Source: Rhyzopertha dominica (lineage: Eukaryota > Arthropoda > Insecta > Coleoptera > Bostrichidae). Taken from it: 64,000 nucleotides of DNA. Of the stretch, positions 1 through 10,400 are shown one piece after another. Position numbers and translations under genes: made by a program. A model generated the notes under the pieces. It was not told the origin of the DNA and ran no database searches. It saw only the letters and a list, made by a program, of their open reading frames with translations. The first letter of the stretch is position 1. Each line of letters starts with the position of its first letter. The DNA lies in contig QCXZ01000137.1 in the NCBI GenBank assembly GCA_025024175.1, forward strand, positions 11,966,001 to 12,030,000. Direction: 5' to 3'.

Positions 1-2
1 AA

Positions 3-194
3 AGCTCCAAATGCCGTTGCGGTCAATTGCAACCATTGGTGAAATATGATGAGGAAGTTTCTATGCCCTACACTGATCGGTGTAAATCTGAATATTATGT
101 AGATCCAGCAAGGCAGTTTAACCTGCCACACCGCACTGAAAACCAACCAGTTGTTGCAAGAGATATTTACAAAACGTTTGTTATTACGAAATGA
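3..194 (+). CDS. C-terminal exon of an unrecognised host gene
   Basis: One frame is open from the left edge of the window to a TGA at 192-194, giving 63 residues. The composition is protein-like and unlike the surrounding DNA: it starts with a Cys-x-Cys motif (SSKCRCGQ), has a Tyr/Asp-rich middle (MPYTDRCKSEYY) and ends in VARDIYKTFVITK. No stop lies in this frame before 192, so the exon starts at or before the window edge and its splice acceptor cannot be seen. A long AT-rich tail and an AATAAA signal follow on the same strand, as expected for a last exon. I do not recognise the family and propose no function. No transmembrane segment is visible. The frame could be open by chance, but 63 codons without a stop in DNA this AT-rich, plus a matching 3' end, favour a real exon. 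Confidence 0.5.
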   Translation, partial: SSKCRCGQLQPLVKYDEEVSMPYTDRCKSEYYVDPARQFNLPHRTENQPVVARDIYKTFVITK

Positions 195-905
195 CAACCA
201 AAAATAACCACCACCATGTCGCACCTATATTCCAACCATCCACTAACAATTGATGAAATTAAGGACAGAATTCTACTAGTCATTGATGGTATTGACCAAG
301 GAATGTGTGATAACGTCAAAGTCGTGTCGATCAGTTGTACGATGCTTTGTTTCATATTAAATTTAATCGAGATGTTTTCTCTAAACTGCAAATATAAAAA
401 TGTTTTTTGACAGTACACATTTCACGTGCTCGAAATGTTTTATTCTTTTGAGCCTTCTGATATAGTTCCTTAAACTGACAAGAGCTGATTTGGTCTCATT
501 CATTTTGATTCGCCACTACTTTATTGGTGTTGACGTTATTAACTACGATTTTCTGATTTCTTATCGCGACCCAAGTAATCTGTATAGTAGGTAAAAGTCT
601 GGCCTTAATGCAGTCTATTGCTATCTTAATACCCATGTTTTTGTAGAAATGATTCCATTTTATTCTAAAAGCTGAAAACTGTTTAAGAAAAAGCTTCCTT
701 AAAATTAAGGGTCTCATTGCTACATTTTATCACATTGAGAAGTCGACGGATAAACTTTTTTCTCCTTTAGCGCCTTTTCACTTATANTTCGCATGTGAAT
801 TAATTGCAATAACTATGTATTTATTTTTAATCGATTTGTTTTCTCATTTCTTATCTGTATGTGCGATTGTGTAATTTAATAAAATGTAACATCTTTATTG
901 GCAAA
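195..905 (+). other. Probable 3' UTR with polyadenylation signal
   Basis: AT-rich sequence directly after the stop codon of the terminal exon. An AATAAA hexamer at 878-883 is followed by a GT-containing stretch, so cleavage near 895-905 is likely. A single N is at 787. Short frames on both strands show no protein-like character. The link to the upstream exon is inference from position and strand. Confidence 0.4.
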
Positions 906-1876
906 AAAAATAAGGCGAAATGTGTCCCCGATTTTTTCGTGGTCTTGGTTATGGTTTATAAACTAATTTTTCTATTCATTAAAGATAAATCCTTCTAAAA
1001 ATTGTGCATTTTTTACATCAAACCTGTGTAGTCTAGTATAGGTATGTACCCAGCTTGCGTTTATAGCTCTGAAACAAGAGCAATATATACGATTTCTAAA
1101 GCAAAACTATATACAAAGTCAACAGTTTATTATACCTATGCATAAGTTAATCACGCCAATAAATCAAGTACATCTTTATCTTAGCTTCATGTCACATTTA
1201 CTTGTATGATTTGTGGATATTTGGGGATGCCTTCAAATCGCGAAGAACGCTTTTTTCGGTAGCTAACACTAAAAAGATTATATAATTAGTAAATTGAAGT
1301 GAAATGCGTATGTATAAACCTACTTTTGTACTACCTTTGAAATTATCTAAAAGATAATAATCATGTGTTGCATTTGGGTTAAAATCCAACTTAGTTTGAA
1401 GCTTATCGGGTAGAGCCTATAATTAAGCTTTACTGCAGTAGAGGTTGAACTTTGGCACCCACAAAGTCGCTCTGAAAAGATTCACCTGGATGTGCAATTT
1501 TTATATTTACATTTTCTTTGATATTTCGCGTTAATATGTGATGTATACAATATTTGTTGCTTGGAGTTTATGTCATAATACCTATATGGCATAAAGGTCA
1601 TCATTTTTTACTAACGGTACTTTAAGTTATGAGAATGAATGTTGATGTACGCAATTTATTAAGTCCCCGGTAGATATACCTTTCGGGTTATGTATTGTCA
1701 TAGTTTTTGATGTTAGAGCCGTTTTGCACTGCACGCATCCATCCCATGTCATTAGCATAACAAAAGAATGTAAATTTAGTAATAGAAGTCTCAAAGGAAC
1801 TTTATTAAAGCGATATCCTTCTGGTGTTGTATTTCGGCGAGTGTTTTATGAGGCACATGCTCCGCTTGTTACTTAC
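906..1876. other. AT-rich DNA, no gene seen
   Basis: No recognisable coding, RNA or repeat feature. A minus-strand frame at 1198-1389 ends just after a TTTTTAG acceptor-like site. It could be a short terminal exon, but its phase does not fit the candidate first exon at 1877-1981. Confidence 0.3.
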
Positions 1877-1981
1877 CGTATAAATTCCACGCCAGGGATG
1901 TAATATGAAAATGAGAATTTTGTACAACAGCGCCATGTTCTCAGCGTCCATGCCCAGATAAAAGATCTCTTTAATATTCAT
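1877..1981 (-). CDS. Candidate first coding exon, unknown secreted or membrane protein
   Basis: On the minus strand an ATG at 1981-1979 opens 35 codons. They run without a stop to a perfect donor, G|GTAAGT, with the GT at 1876-1875. The peptide has a hydrophobic core (ALLYKILIFIL), so it could be a signal or anchor segment, perhaps starting at one of the internal methionines. The junction is phase 0. The local GC content is above background. The next exon would lie at lower coordinates, and I could not identify it. The donor and the hydrophobic stretch are seen directly. That this is a gene is inference, and chance is a real alternative. Confidence 0.3.
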
Positions 1982-2680
1982 AGTGCGGGAAACTAGGTAC
2001 TATTTTGTTGGTAATCAGATTCCGCGGACCGTTTCACGGTTTTTTCTGAACCCATAAATCCAGCAAAGTGCCACTCAGGCCATCTCGGATCTGCAACTGT
2101 ATTCTGGAAGTTAAATTAGAATAGCGTTGCCGGGCAAATCTCTCGTCAGTTTCACTCCAACTTTCACATCTTCGCTGTTCGTCTTATTTTTCTGGATCTC
2201 GAGGTAATAACCGTAACAATATATGTGCGTATCAACTTTTTTATTAGAATGGCTTTTTATGAGAGGAGACGCGCAGCAGTAAAAACTGTTATTACTTTTA
2301 AATTTTCTACCGCCACTATGAATTTTAATTTTATAACTCTGCCGAGAGCAAATTGAAAAGGCATTTGGGGACTTAGGGGAATTTATGGGCTTGCAATTCG
2401 CGCCTCGAAGATGAAAAAGACGGGGCCATTGTTTTGGCAGCAGAATTTATGCTTTGCTTGCTAGCGGACTATTTGATGGTACTTCGGCATTGTCTCTAAG
2501 AGCACAATTTCGAACAATTTATTACGCACAGTTTCTAAATTATCGAAAATACTCTTAAGAACCGTATTCTCAAAACGTGGTTTTTATTGATAGTTGTTTT
2601 TATCGCCTATTTGTATAATCATAATGTAATAATTGTTTTATCGCGTATATAAGTAAATAAATCGATATGAGAATGGTGTT
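1982..2680. other. Intergenic, no gene seen
   Basis: Mixed-composition DNA with a slightly GC-richer patch around 2000-2220. No reading frame, RNA or repeat could be supported. Confidence 0.3.
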
Positions 2681-2754
2681 ACTCGCCCTGGCCTACTCGA
2701 ACCAGAGACCTACAGAACTGATCTCTATCTTGCTAACCAATTATACCACCGAGG
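2681..2754 (-). repeat. tRNA-like repeat unit (SINE-type), minus strand
   Basis: Read on the minus strand this stretch has a box A-like segment (GGTGGTATAATTGGTTAGC) and a box B-like segment (CTGGTTCGAGTAGG), the two internal RNA polymerase III promoter boxes of a tRNA. Acceptor-stem pairing is poor and no clean tRNA fold is visible, so I call it a tRNA-derived repeat and not a functional tRNA gene. A related unit in the opposite orientation lies at 2850-2924, and the outer ends of the two are inverted copies of each other (ACTCGCCCTGGCC against GGCCATGGCGAGT). A partial third T-arm-like copy lies at about 2820-2849. Confidence 0.5.
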
Positions 2755-2849
2755 CACTCGGGTTCGCCTCACAGGCGAGTAATATAATAATGATATAAAT
2801 ATCTTCTTGGTGTATATTAATCGCCTGCCAAGGATTCGAGCCAGAGTCC

Positions 2850-2924
2850 GCCGGTGGTATAATTAGTTAGCATGCTAAAGGTCCATTCTGGAGGTCCCGG
2901 GTTCGACTCTTGGCCATGGCGAGT
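2850..2924 (+). repeat. tRNA-like repeat unit (SINE-type), plus strand
   Basis: Contains GGTGGTATAATTAGTTAGC (box A-like) and CCCGGGTTCGACTCTTGG (box B-like, with the GGTTCGA core), ending in GGCCATGGCGAGT. It is the inverted partner of the unit at 2681-2754. A third, more diverged relative is at 34180-34247. The 5' and 3' arms do not pair well enough to call a working tRNA. Confidence 0.5.
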
Positions 2925-3778
2925 GACAACTTTCTAAATATTGCTCTTTTATAAATTGTGTTGTACTTGTGGTACAAAGTATGTTATTAGTCCGATTAGC
3001 ATAAGTTTTGTAATTGTAATTGATGTTCCACAGCTGTACTAAGAAACATTATATCAATAATATAGACATTAGATCATCATCAGCGTCAAATCGAGTTAAT
3101 TTTTTAGTGCTGATATGTTTAGTTGTTTGTTTAACACAGGAGTTGTAGAATATGTGCTGAAAACTAGAAGTAAAAAAGGAGCAAGGAACGTTACCACTAA
3201 AGGAATTAATTTTCAAAAAATGTTTGTATGTCCCAAATTTGAGATAAGACGTACCTAGTGAACTATTTTTTAATGACTCATTTTTTCAACGGATGTGATA
3301 ATAAGAGTAATTTTTTCTGAGTCACAAATGTCTACCTAACTTTGAAGCAGAAAGTTTTCGAGATATTATTTTTAATTTAATTAATTTAAGTAAAAGTCTT
3401 GTGATCAATTAAACATTTTAGTGTTTTAATTTGTTACAGTGTATGATTTTCCACTTATTTTGAAGTTTCCAAAAAGTTTTATATGCAGATTATTCCGCTT
3501 TGAAGTATCAGCAAAATGTATAGGAATCGACATCGGCAAATCAATAACGTCTTCAAGAAATGACAGGTCTCAGGATTTTGTACAATTTTAAATTTGTAAG
3601 CTATGTATAACTTGACATGCATTTGCAAATAGCCAATAAAATCGGGGTTGCCAAAATAAGATAATCGATTGCGTCATTTACATCAAATTTGGAACACACT
3701 GTATACATTTTTAAACAAAAAGGAGCGCTACTTAAAATACTAATGGACTTTCACCAGATTTTTTTAAGAACTTTATTT
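2925..3778. other. AT-rich DNA, no gene seen
   Basis: No feature could be supported. The last five bases before the next element (3779-3783, CATAT) are its left target-site duplication. Confidence 0.3.
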
Positions 3779-3783
3779 CATAT

Positions 3784-3955
3784 TGTAGCGTATTGATGTA
3801 GGCTTGCTGTAAAAAGATGTGTTTTTATTATTGGTTTTTGTATGCGGCAGGCTTTTTCTGTAAACAGTTCTGGGCACCGGGGATTTAAGGGACAGTATCG
3901 AATAAATCGTTGAATGGGTACGGTGTTTCATTATAAACACCGTAACGACACAACA
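3784..3955 (+). repeat. 5' LTR of the Mag-like element
   Basis: 172 bp, matching 8011-8182 throughout by eye. It carries an AATAAA polyadenylation signal at 3901-3906. It ends in a short hairpin made of the matching segments ACGGTGTTT and AAACACCGT around 3930-3944. Confidence 0.93.
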
Positions 3956-3959
3956 AAAG

Positions 3960-3977
3960 TGGCGACGAGGAAAACAT
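3960..3977 (+). promoter_or_regulatory. Putative primer-binding site
   Basis: TGGCGACGAGG lies 4 bases inside the 5' LTR. The TGG start complements a tRNA CCA end, and the TGGCGAC core resembles the sites of insect Gypsy elements. I cannot assign the primer tRNA from the sequence. Confidence 0.5.
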
Positions 3978-4048
3978 AACGGATTCACGTTGGCCGTCCT
4001 AGCGTTTCAATAAGTCAGGTGTTCATATTAACACGATACTTCAGTAAA

Positions 4049-6205
4049 ATGGCACAAGGAGGAGGATCGGCATCAACGCAAACGAGTTTTCTCGGGGCAT
4101 TGAAGGAATTCGACCACACAGTTTCCGAATGGTCAGTGTTCAAAGCCAGACTGGAACAATTTTTCATCGCCAACAGTTTGGAGAAGGATGAAAAGCGTAA
4201 GCGAGCCGTGCTACTGAATACTTGCTCCGAACCAACGTACATATTGCTGCGTAACCTTTGCGTACCAGAAACACCCGAAAGTAAGTCCTTCGATGAACTT
4301 TCAGCTTTGCTTCAAAGCCATTGCAGTCCAGTTAAGTCTTACTTCACTGCAAGATTAGAATTTTACAATGCACGTCGGATGGAAGCTGAAAGCGTGGCTG
4401 ACTGGGGAGCCCGTGTGCGAAGTATGGCGGCAGGTTGTGGTTTTGGCAGCGAAATAGGAATTGCGATGCGGGACCTTTTCGTGATCGGCATTGGCAATAA
4501 GCGAATTTTGGAACGGTTGGCGGAAGAAGATGCGTCAAGCGCAGTAACATTCAATAAACTTCTAGAAATCGCCCAGATTAAAGAGGCAACCTTGAAGGAG
4601 CACGCAATGGGAGCCGGTTCAACTAATTCCAATCAGGAAGGTATCCACCGGATAAAGGACACCAAAAATAAGAAGTCCCATCGTAGAACATCAGGTGAAA
4701 GTGATAAGTGTTCGGTGTGCGGTCGTAAAAATCATAAGAGTGAATTGTGCCGGTACCGCCAGTATAACTGCAATGTGTGCGGTCAGAAAGGGCATCTGGC
4801 AACGATGTGCAAGAGTAAACATCGACAGCAGAGAAGAGAAATAAATTTTGCAGCCGAGCTATCTCCAGAGCAAGAAGAGGACCTTTTTTGCCTGGATTCA
4901 ATTGAAGCAGATAAAGCATCTCCTATCTACGTACAGCTGAACGTTGAAGGCGTTCCGCTCAGTTTCGAAGCAGATACAGGTGCTGCACATGCAATTATTT
5001 CAGAAAAGTTATATTTACGTCATTTTAGTAAATTGAAATTGTTAAAATGTGATTTGTTGTTGAAAGACTATGTTGGTCATACTTTTCAACCAATTGGAAA
5101 ACTAATGTTTAATGTTGTTTACAACAAGGTTAAGCGCATTGTATTGGAAACTTATGTAGTTAAAAACGGAGGTCCGCCATTATTGGGCAGAAATGGTTTA
5201 AATCAACTTAATTTAGGCTTAGCAGAAGTAAATAAGGTTGAAAATAGTACAAACAAATTAGAATTGTTGCTTGATAAGTACGGGTCATTATTTGAAGGAG
5301 GTTTAGGACGTTTTAATAAGGCCAAATTGTCTTTAGTGTTAAAGGAACACTCCGCGCCTAAATTTTGCAAGCCCAGACCAGTCCCTCTGGCGCTTAAAAG
5401 TATGGTCGAGTCAGAGATTGAAAGACTAGTTAGCTCGGGGGTTTTAAAATCGATCGAATTTGCAGATTGGGGTACTCCGGTGGTACCAGTTTTAAAAAAT
5501 TCGAGTAATTCAGTTAGACTTTGCGGGGATTACAAAGTCACAGTAAATCCTGCTTTAGAGGTCGTTAAATATCCATTACCAAGGATAGAATATTTATTTT
5601 CAAAACTACACGGAGGCGAAAAATTTTCCAAGCTCGATTTATCAGATGCGTACAATCAGTTTGAATTAGACGATGCTTCACAAAAAATAGTTACGCTGTC
5701 CACTCATAAAGGGTTATTTGCTGTAACACGTTTACCATATGGTATCACGAGCGCAGCTGCCTTATTCCAGAGGGCAATGGATCAAATTTTAGTTGACTTG
5801 CCAGGAACAGTCTTTTTCTTGGACGATATTCTAGTTACGGCCAGCAATGATGAAAGCCATTTAAGTAATTTAGAAGCAGTATTCAGAAAACTACACGAGT
5901 GCGGTCTGAAAATTAAAAAAGAGAAGTGTAAATTTATGCAGGAATCGGTAACATATTTAGGGCATGTTATCGATAAAAATGGCCTCCATGTAAGTAAAGA
6001 ACGCGTTCGCGCTATAGTGGAAACTCCAATTCCCACTAATACAACTCAGGTAAAATCATTTTTAGGAATGGTTAATTTTTATAGTAAATTCATTCCTAAT
6101 GCGTCGACAATTTTGCATCCGCTTTTTAAGCTGCTAAAAAAGATACTCGCTGGGAATGGGACAACGAATGCAATGTTGCGTTTGAAAAAATTAAAGAAAT
6201 TTTAA
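4049..6205 (+). CDS. gag-pol: Gag-protease-reverse transcriptase of the Mag-like element
   Basis: The start chosen is the ATG at 4049 in a good context (AAAATGG). The open frame reaches further upstream without an ATG. Domains in order: a Gag capsid-like region (about residues 1-200); two CX2CX4HX4C zinc knuckles (about 221-254, cores CSVCGRKNHKSELC and CNVCGQKGHLATMC) that bind the RNA genome; an aspartic protease with the active-site triad DTG at about 309; and a reverse transcriptase with LDLSDAYNQF and the catalytic FLDD at about 590-593. The frame leaves the conserved reading in an A6 run at 6136-6141 and stops at 6205 after about 21 non-homologous codons. The rest of pol is one frame away. 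The products act in a cytoplasmic particle that copies element RNA into DNA. Confidence 0.9.
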   Translation: MAQGGGSASTQTSFLGALKEFDHTVSEWSVFKARLEQFFIANSLEKDEKRKRAVLLNTCSEPTYILLRNLCVPETPESKSFDELSALLQSHCSPVKSYFTARLEFYNARRMEAESVADWGARVRSMAAGCGFGSEIGIAMRDLFVIGIGNKRILERLAEEDASSAVTFNKLLEIAQIKEATLKEHAMGAGSTNSNQEGIHRIKDTKNKKSHRRTSGESDKCSVCGRKNHKSELCRYRQYNCNVCGQKGHLATMCKSKHRQQRREINFAAELSPEQEEDLFCLDSIEADKASPIYVQLNVEGVPLSFEADTGAAHAIISEKLYLRHFSKLKLLKCDLLLKDYVGHTFQPIGKLMFNVVYNKVKRIVLETYVVKNGGPPLLGRNGLNQLNLGLAEVNKVENSTNKLELLLDKYGSLFEGGLGRFNKAKLSLVLKEHSAPKFCKPRPVPLALKSMVESEIERLVSSGVLKSIEFADWGTPVVPVLKNSSNSVRLCGDYKVTVNPALEVVKYPLPRIEYLFSKLHGGEKFSKLDLSDAYNQFELDDASQKIVTLSTHKGLFAVTRLPYGITSAAALFQRAMDQILVDLPGTVFFLDDILVTASNDESHLSNLEAVFRKLHECGLKIKKEKCKFMQESVTYLGHVIDKNGLHVSKERVRAIVETPIPTNTTQVKSFLGMVNFYSKFIPNASTILHPLFKLLKKILAGNGTTNAMLRLKKLKKF

Positions 6206-7920
6206 TATCACCCGAAGTATTAGCTCACTTTGACGGATCATTGCCAGTAAAATTGACCACCGATGCGTCTTCTTACGGGATTGCAGCAGTCCTTTCTCAT
6301 ATTTATCCGGACGGAACTGAAAGACCCATTGTTTTTGCTTCTAAAACTTTAAGTCAAACAGAAGCGGGTTATTCTCAGTTAGATAAAGAGGCTTTAAGCA
6401 TCGTGTTCGGTGTGAAAAAATTTTATCACTATCTAGTGGGTCGCAAATTTATTTTGGCCACGGATCATAAGGCACTGGTATCCATTTTCGGTCCTAAAAG
6501 AGGCATCCCTACAATGGCTGCCAGTAGACTTCAGCGTTGGGCTTATTTTTTATCTTCCTTTAATTTCGACATAAAATTTGTTCAATCGAATAAAAATGTA
6601 GCCGACGCTATTTCGCGATTACCACTACCAGATAATGTTAACGTATCATTATCTGAATCCTACTTAAATTTAGTTAAAGAGCAAGATCAAGTTCGAATTG
6701 ACTGTAAAAAAATTAAAGTGGAAACCAGGCGAGATAAAGTGTTGAGTAGAATTTTTAACTTTATCAGTAGCGGCTGGCCCACGCAAGCTAAATTTGAAGG
6801 CGAATTGCTCGAGTTTTATAAAAGAAAACACGAATTATCGACGGAACAAGGCTGCATAATGTGGGGTTATCGCATAGTGGTACCTAAAAAATTTAGAGAC
6901 CAGATATTAAGGGAACTTCACGTAAATCATCTTGGTATTGTTAAGTTAAAATCTTTGGCTCGGTCTTATTTGTGGTGGCCGGGGCTGGATAAGGACTTGG
7001 AAAATTTAGTAAATTCGTGTCGAACTTGTTATAAATTTAGGAGCAATCCTGCACTAAGCACCTTGAAATCATGGCCTATCCCTGATGATGTTTGGTCGCG
7101 GTTACACATAGATTATTTAGGCCCTGTAAACGGTTTTTATTATCTCGTAATCGTAGATGCTAAATCTAAATGGATCGAATGTTTTCGTCTAAAAACTATA
7201 ACCTCAGAAATGACCATTTCTAAATTAAAAGAAGTTTTTTCGAGATTTGGATTGTGTAAAGAAATAGTATCTGATAACGCACAGCAGTTCAAGTCCGAGA
7301 TATTTCAAAATTTTTTGCATTCCAATGGTATCAAACACTCTACGGGTGCACCGTACCATCCATCTACTAACGGTGAGGCCGAGAGTGCTGTAAAAATAAT
7401 AAAAAACTGTTTGCGGAAAAATGTTAGCAATTCGACTATTTGCATTGATGAAACCATTAATGCTTTTCTTTTCCAATATCGTAATATTCCTCATTCAACT
7501 ACGAACGAATCACCAGCTAAATTGCTTCTTGGCAGAAATTTAAGATGTAAATTAGATTTATTATTACCTAAAACTGATGAAATAATTGCCGATAAAATTA
7601 AAAAGCAAACTGATAACTTTAAAGGTAAACGTTCTGTAAGTTTTAGTATAGGTGATAGAGTTTTAGTTAAGGATTTTAGGCTAAACAGTTCTCAAAAGTG
7701 GATTAAAGCAGTTATTAAAGCTAAGCTAGGGGAGCAATCATACGAGGTTAAAACTCCAGATGGCATGTTATGGATTCGTCACTCAGATCAAATTTTGTGC
7801 GATTCTTCAGTTCCGTTTGTTCCTAGTTCAGCTTTAATAAACACGGACAATGAACTCATATCACAAAGAAATCTTAGACGAAGAAGTCAGTTAAAGCCTC
7901 CGGATCGTTTACATTATTAG
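6139..7920 (+). CDS. pol: RNase H-integrase part of pol, Mag-like element
   Basis: This frame continues the polyprotein after the offset at 6136-6142 and overlaps the end of the upstream frame. It shows RNase H (KLTTDASSYGIAAVLS, with the first catalytic Asp). Next comes the HHCC zinc-binding domain of integrase (HVNHLG, then CRTCYKF). The DDE catalytic core follows, with Asp in IDYLGPV, Asp in IVSDNAQQF and Glu in STNGEAESAV. The C-terminus is basic. It has no ATG of its own near the junction, so it is expressed only by -1 frameshifting, or else the offset is an indel. RNase H removes the RNA template and integrase inserts the DNA copy. The stop is at 7918-7920, 90 bases before the 3' LTR, and no envelope gene fits between. 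Confidence 0.88.
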   Translation, partial: KDTRWEWDNECNVAFEKIKEILISPEVLAHFDGSLPVKLTTDASSYGIAAVLSHIYPDGTERPIVFASKTLSQTEAGYSQLDKEALSIVFGVKKFYHYLVGRKFILATDHKALVSIFGPKRGIPTMAASRLQRWAYFLSSFNFDIKFVQSNKNVADAISRLPLPDNVNVSLSESYLNLVKEQDQVRIDCKKIKVETRRDKVLSRIFNFISSGWPTQAKFEGELLEFYKRKHELSTEQGCIMWGYRIVVPKKFRDQILRELHVNHLGIVKLKSLARSYLWWPGLDKDLENLVNSCRTCYKFRSNPALSTLKSWPIPDDVWSRLHIDYLGPVNGFYYLVIVDAKSKWIECFRLKTITSEMTISKLKEVFSRFGLCKEIVSDNAQQFKSEIFQNFLHSNGIKHSTGAPYHPSTNGEAESAVKIIKNCLRKNVSNSTICIDETINAFLFQYRNIPHSTTNESPAKLLLGRNLRCKLDLLLPKTDEIIADKIKKQTDNFKGKRSVSFSIGDRVLVKDFRLNSSQKWIKAVIKAKLGEQSYEVKTPDGMLWIRHSDQILCDSSVPFVPSSALINTDNELISQRNLRRRSQLKPPDRLHY

Positions 7921-8010
7921 ATTAAATTTATTTAAGATTATTTTAGAGTGCGTTCCAATTTAATTATGTGATTATTTTTGAAATTGATTCTTAAATTAGC
8001 AGTCGGAGTA

Positions 8011-8182
8011 TGTAGCGTATTGATGTAGGCTTGCTGTAAAAAGATGTGTTTTTATTATTGGTTTTTGTATGCGGCAGGCTTTTTCTGTAAACAGTTCTGG
8101 GCACCGGGGATTTAAGGGACAGTATCGAATAAATCGTTGAATGGGTACGGTGTTTCATTATAAACACCGTAACGACACAACA
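8011..8182 (+). repeat. 3' LTR of the Mag-like element
   Basis: Identical to 3784-3955 by eye. The AATAAA signal is at 8128-8133. A weak purine-rich stretch (GCAGTCGGAGTA, 7999-8010) directly upstream is the likely polypurine tract for plus-strand priming. Confidence 0.93.
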
Positions 8183-8187
8183 CATAT

Positions 8188-10396
8188 TATTTCTTTCAAT
8201 GAATGAAAAAGTTGAAGAGTGAAAAAAATTGCAAGTGTGAAGTTATGAAATCTCTCCATACCTAGTCCTGCTTCTAAAATTACACCCATTCTAAACGTTT
8301 ATAATAGTGCAGCAGCACACTGGTGTATATTTGTTCACCATTAAATAGGAATGTGCGAAATTACTTGCCAATTTACGTCGTTTACTATAATAGTACACAT
8401 GAGAATTTTATACAGAGGTAGAACATTACTGTAACTGGTCTACCATTAGCTCGTGCAGTCGTCGATTTTGCAGTTTGCAACATTACTCTAGGAAAGCCTA
8501 CTACACGTTCCATGGTGTTGGAACTGTTGCAACCGCTGCATTGCAAGTAGAAATGATGATAAATGTTCCACGTATTTCACATATAAATCAAATTAGCTAT
8601 ATTACTATATTAATGTCGTGTACATGTATCGCGTTATAAATAAATTAACTTAACGTTTACAAGCGCTAGTTTGCTACTGGAAGCGTATTCGCAAAATGGG
8701 TAAAATTTATAGCCTTTTGTATGTATTATGGTATTTGCAATTAAATAGTGCCGATGCTCGGAATATATAAGGTCGCCATATATTATGCTGATACTAGGTC
8801 GTAATGAGAGCGTTACAATATACAATGTTGTACAAAATGGGGTCATTTCGCAACCAACGGATACGGTAAAATCGGCAAAATTGGATCACCCTAAATAAAG
8901 CTAACCTTTTAGATAATAAAATAAAATTTTATTTTACTAAATATATAAAGATATACTAATACCAGATTAATTTGTTGGGTTTTATCTCTTTTCCCCATCT
9001 TTTTCCTTGAAAGCCGCACCACGGCGAGGTTAGTCGCCATTTTTTTCAGGACTGACATTGAAACTAGAATACCCCATGCTTCTCAAGCAGCTTACGAAAG
9101 TGTTGTCTTTTTTAATTTTAATCATTTTCAAGATTTCAACTTAAAAAAATAAACGATGGGTTAGTACAGTGAATAAACAGACAAAATAATATTGCGTGGA
9201 GCTGTTCTGTGAATTCCAAGACTTTAATGTTAGATGTGTGCGATTTGTATTCATCCGGTAGCATTAAAACATTACAAGGAAACTTCTCATAATCTAGGCG
9301 GCAGTTAATCCGATCATTCGTTTTTCAGATTCTTCTTAAGCGCACAGGATGGAGGCATCCACTTTCAACGTTAAAATACTATGTTGCAATAATGGTTTTT
9401 TTTTCGCTGGAAACTATAGAAAGCATAATCTACTAAGACCTCTTTTAGCAACGTTTTAAATACCCAGTAGACCATGTTAACGTAAAAACTTATTAATTTT
9501 GAACTTTCGTACTGAAAAATGCCAAAGTCGTTCCTATGATTTCATAGAAGACTTTGGTTACTTTTTTTAGATACCTTAGCTCACCTTCCTTATTATTCGT
9601 AACACCTAGTTTTGTTATCAAATCATACGTTCAGAAAATCACATCTTTTCTTGTTGACTCAAAATCCAATTTTTAATCTATAACCCAATACTTCTAGATC
9701 CAAAACTCCTGCATGCTGTTGGCTCATCTATCACAGAGTGAAAGAAAGGGACCAACAAATTCTTAATTAATTCTAACAGCTTTGTTCTGCCGAAATATTT
9801 TGCTATCGTAAAATGCGTTTTCCTTAATTCTAGCATCCGAGCACCAAAGCTTTATTATGAGATATGGGTAAAGATACAAATACATAACATAATACACCAA
9901 GAAGTGGACTGTCTCTCCTGATTAGCAATCGTCACTCTTCCATAATTAAATTACTCCGTTTCAGCCATGCATTATAAAACATTACATCACAAACTAGCAA
10001 AGAGTATAGCAATATTTCACTGTTAAGATATTTTAATGATAAAAGTTATAAAATTCTACAGTTCTCGTTATAGTAACACGAACAATTAAAAATTAAGAAT
10101 GTAAAAGATCAAACACTTTTCCCATATTCAGTGATAATCCCGTTGTTGTTTTTTTCTGATTAACTTAATGTTTTTTTCTTGATGTAATAGGACTTTACCA
10201 TTTCAGTATATAATATAGAAAAGTGTAATATGATTATCAGCGATGCAAAAATGCCCTGGCTGTTTTAAAATTTCTAATGAAAATTTTATCATCGCCTACA
10301 AAGGATTTTGAAATGTACTGCGCTGGTCTGCATGCTACCTTCAGACTTGGCTTAGAAAAGATAGGTAGGTGACTAAGCATTTGGCGCAGATTCTGA
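8188..10396. other. AT-rich intergenic DNA, no gene seen
   Basis: No supported coding frame, RNA gene or repeat. The right-hand boundary is the AGGT target duplication (10397-10400) of the next element. Confidence 0.3.
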
Positions 10397-10400
10397 AGGT

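Larger units (their letters stand above)
3784..8182 (+). mobile_element. Full-length Ty3/Gypsy LTR retrotransposon, Mag-like
   Basis: A complete element of 4399 bp. It has two LTRs of 172 bp that I read as identical, starting TGT and ending ACA. A perfect 5-bp target duplication CATAT flanks it at 3779-3783 and 8183-8187. Internally it has a primer-binding-site candidate, a gag-protease-reverse transcriptase frame (4049-6205) and an RNase H-integrase frame (6139-7920). There is no envelope-like frame. Domain order (RT, RNase H, then integrase) places it in Ty3/Gypsy. Two CCHC knuckles, short LTRs and general sequence character suggest the Mag clade. Identical LTRs mean a recent insertion. The only visible defect is a one-base frame offset at 6136-6142. 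Confidence 0.93.

Noticed and set aside
2681..2924. Functional tRNA genes
   Set aside because: Box A and B are present but acceptor and anticodon stems do not pair well, and the units recur as dispersed repeats.
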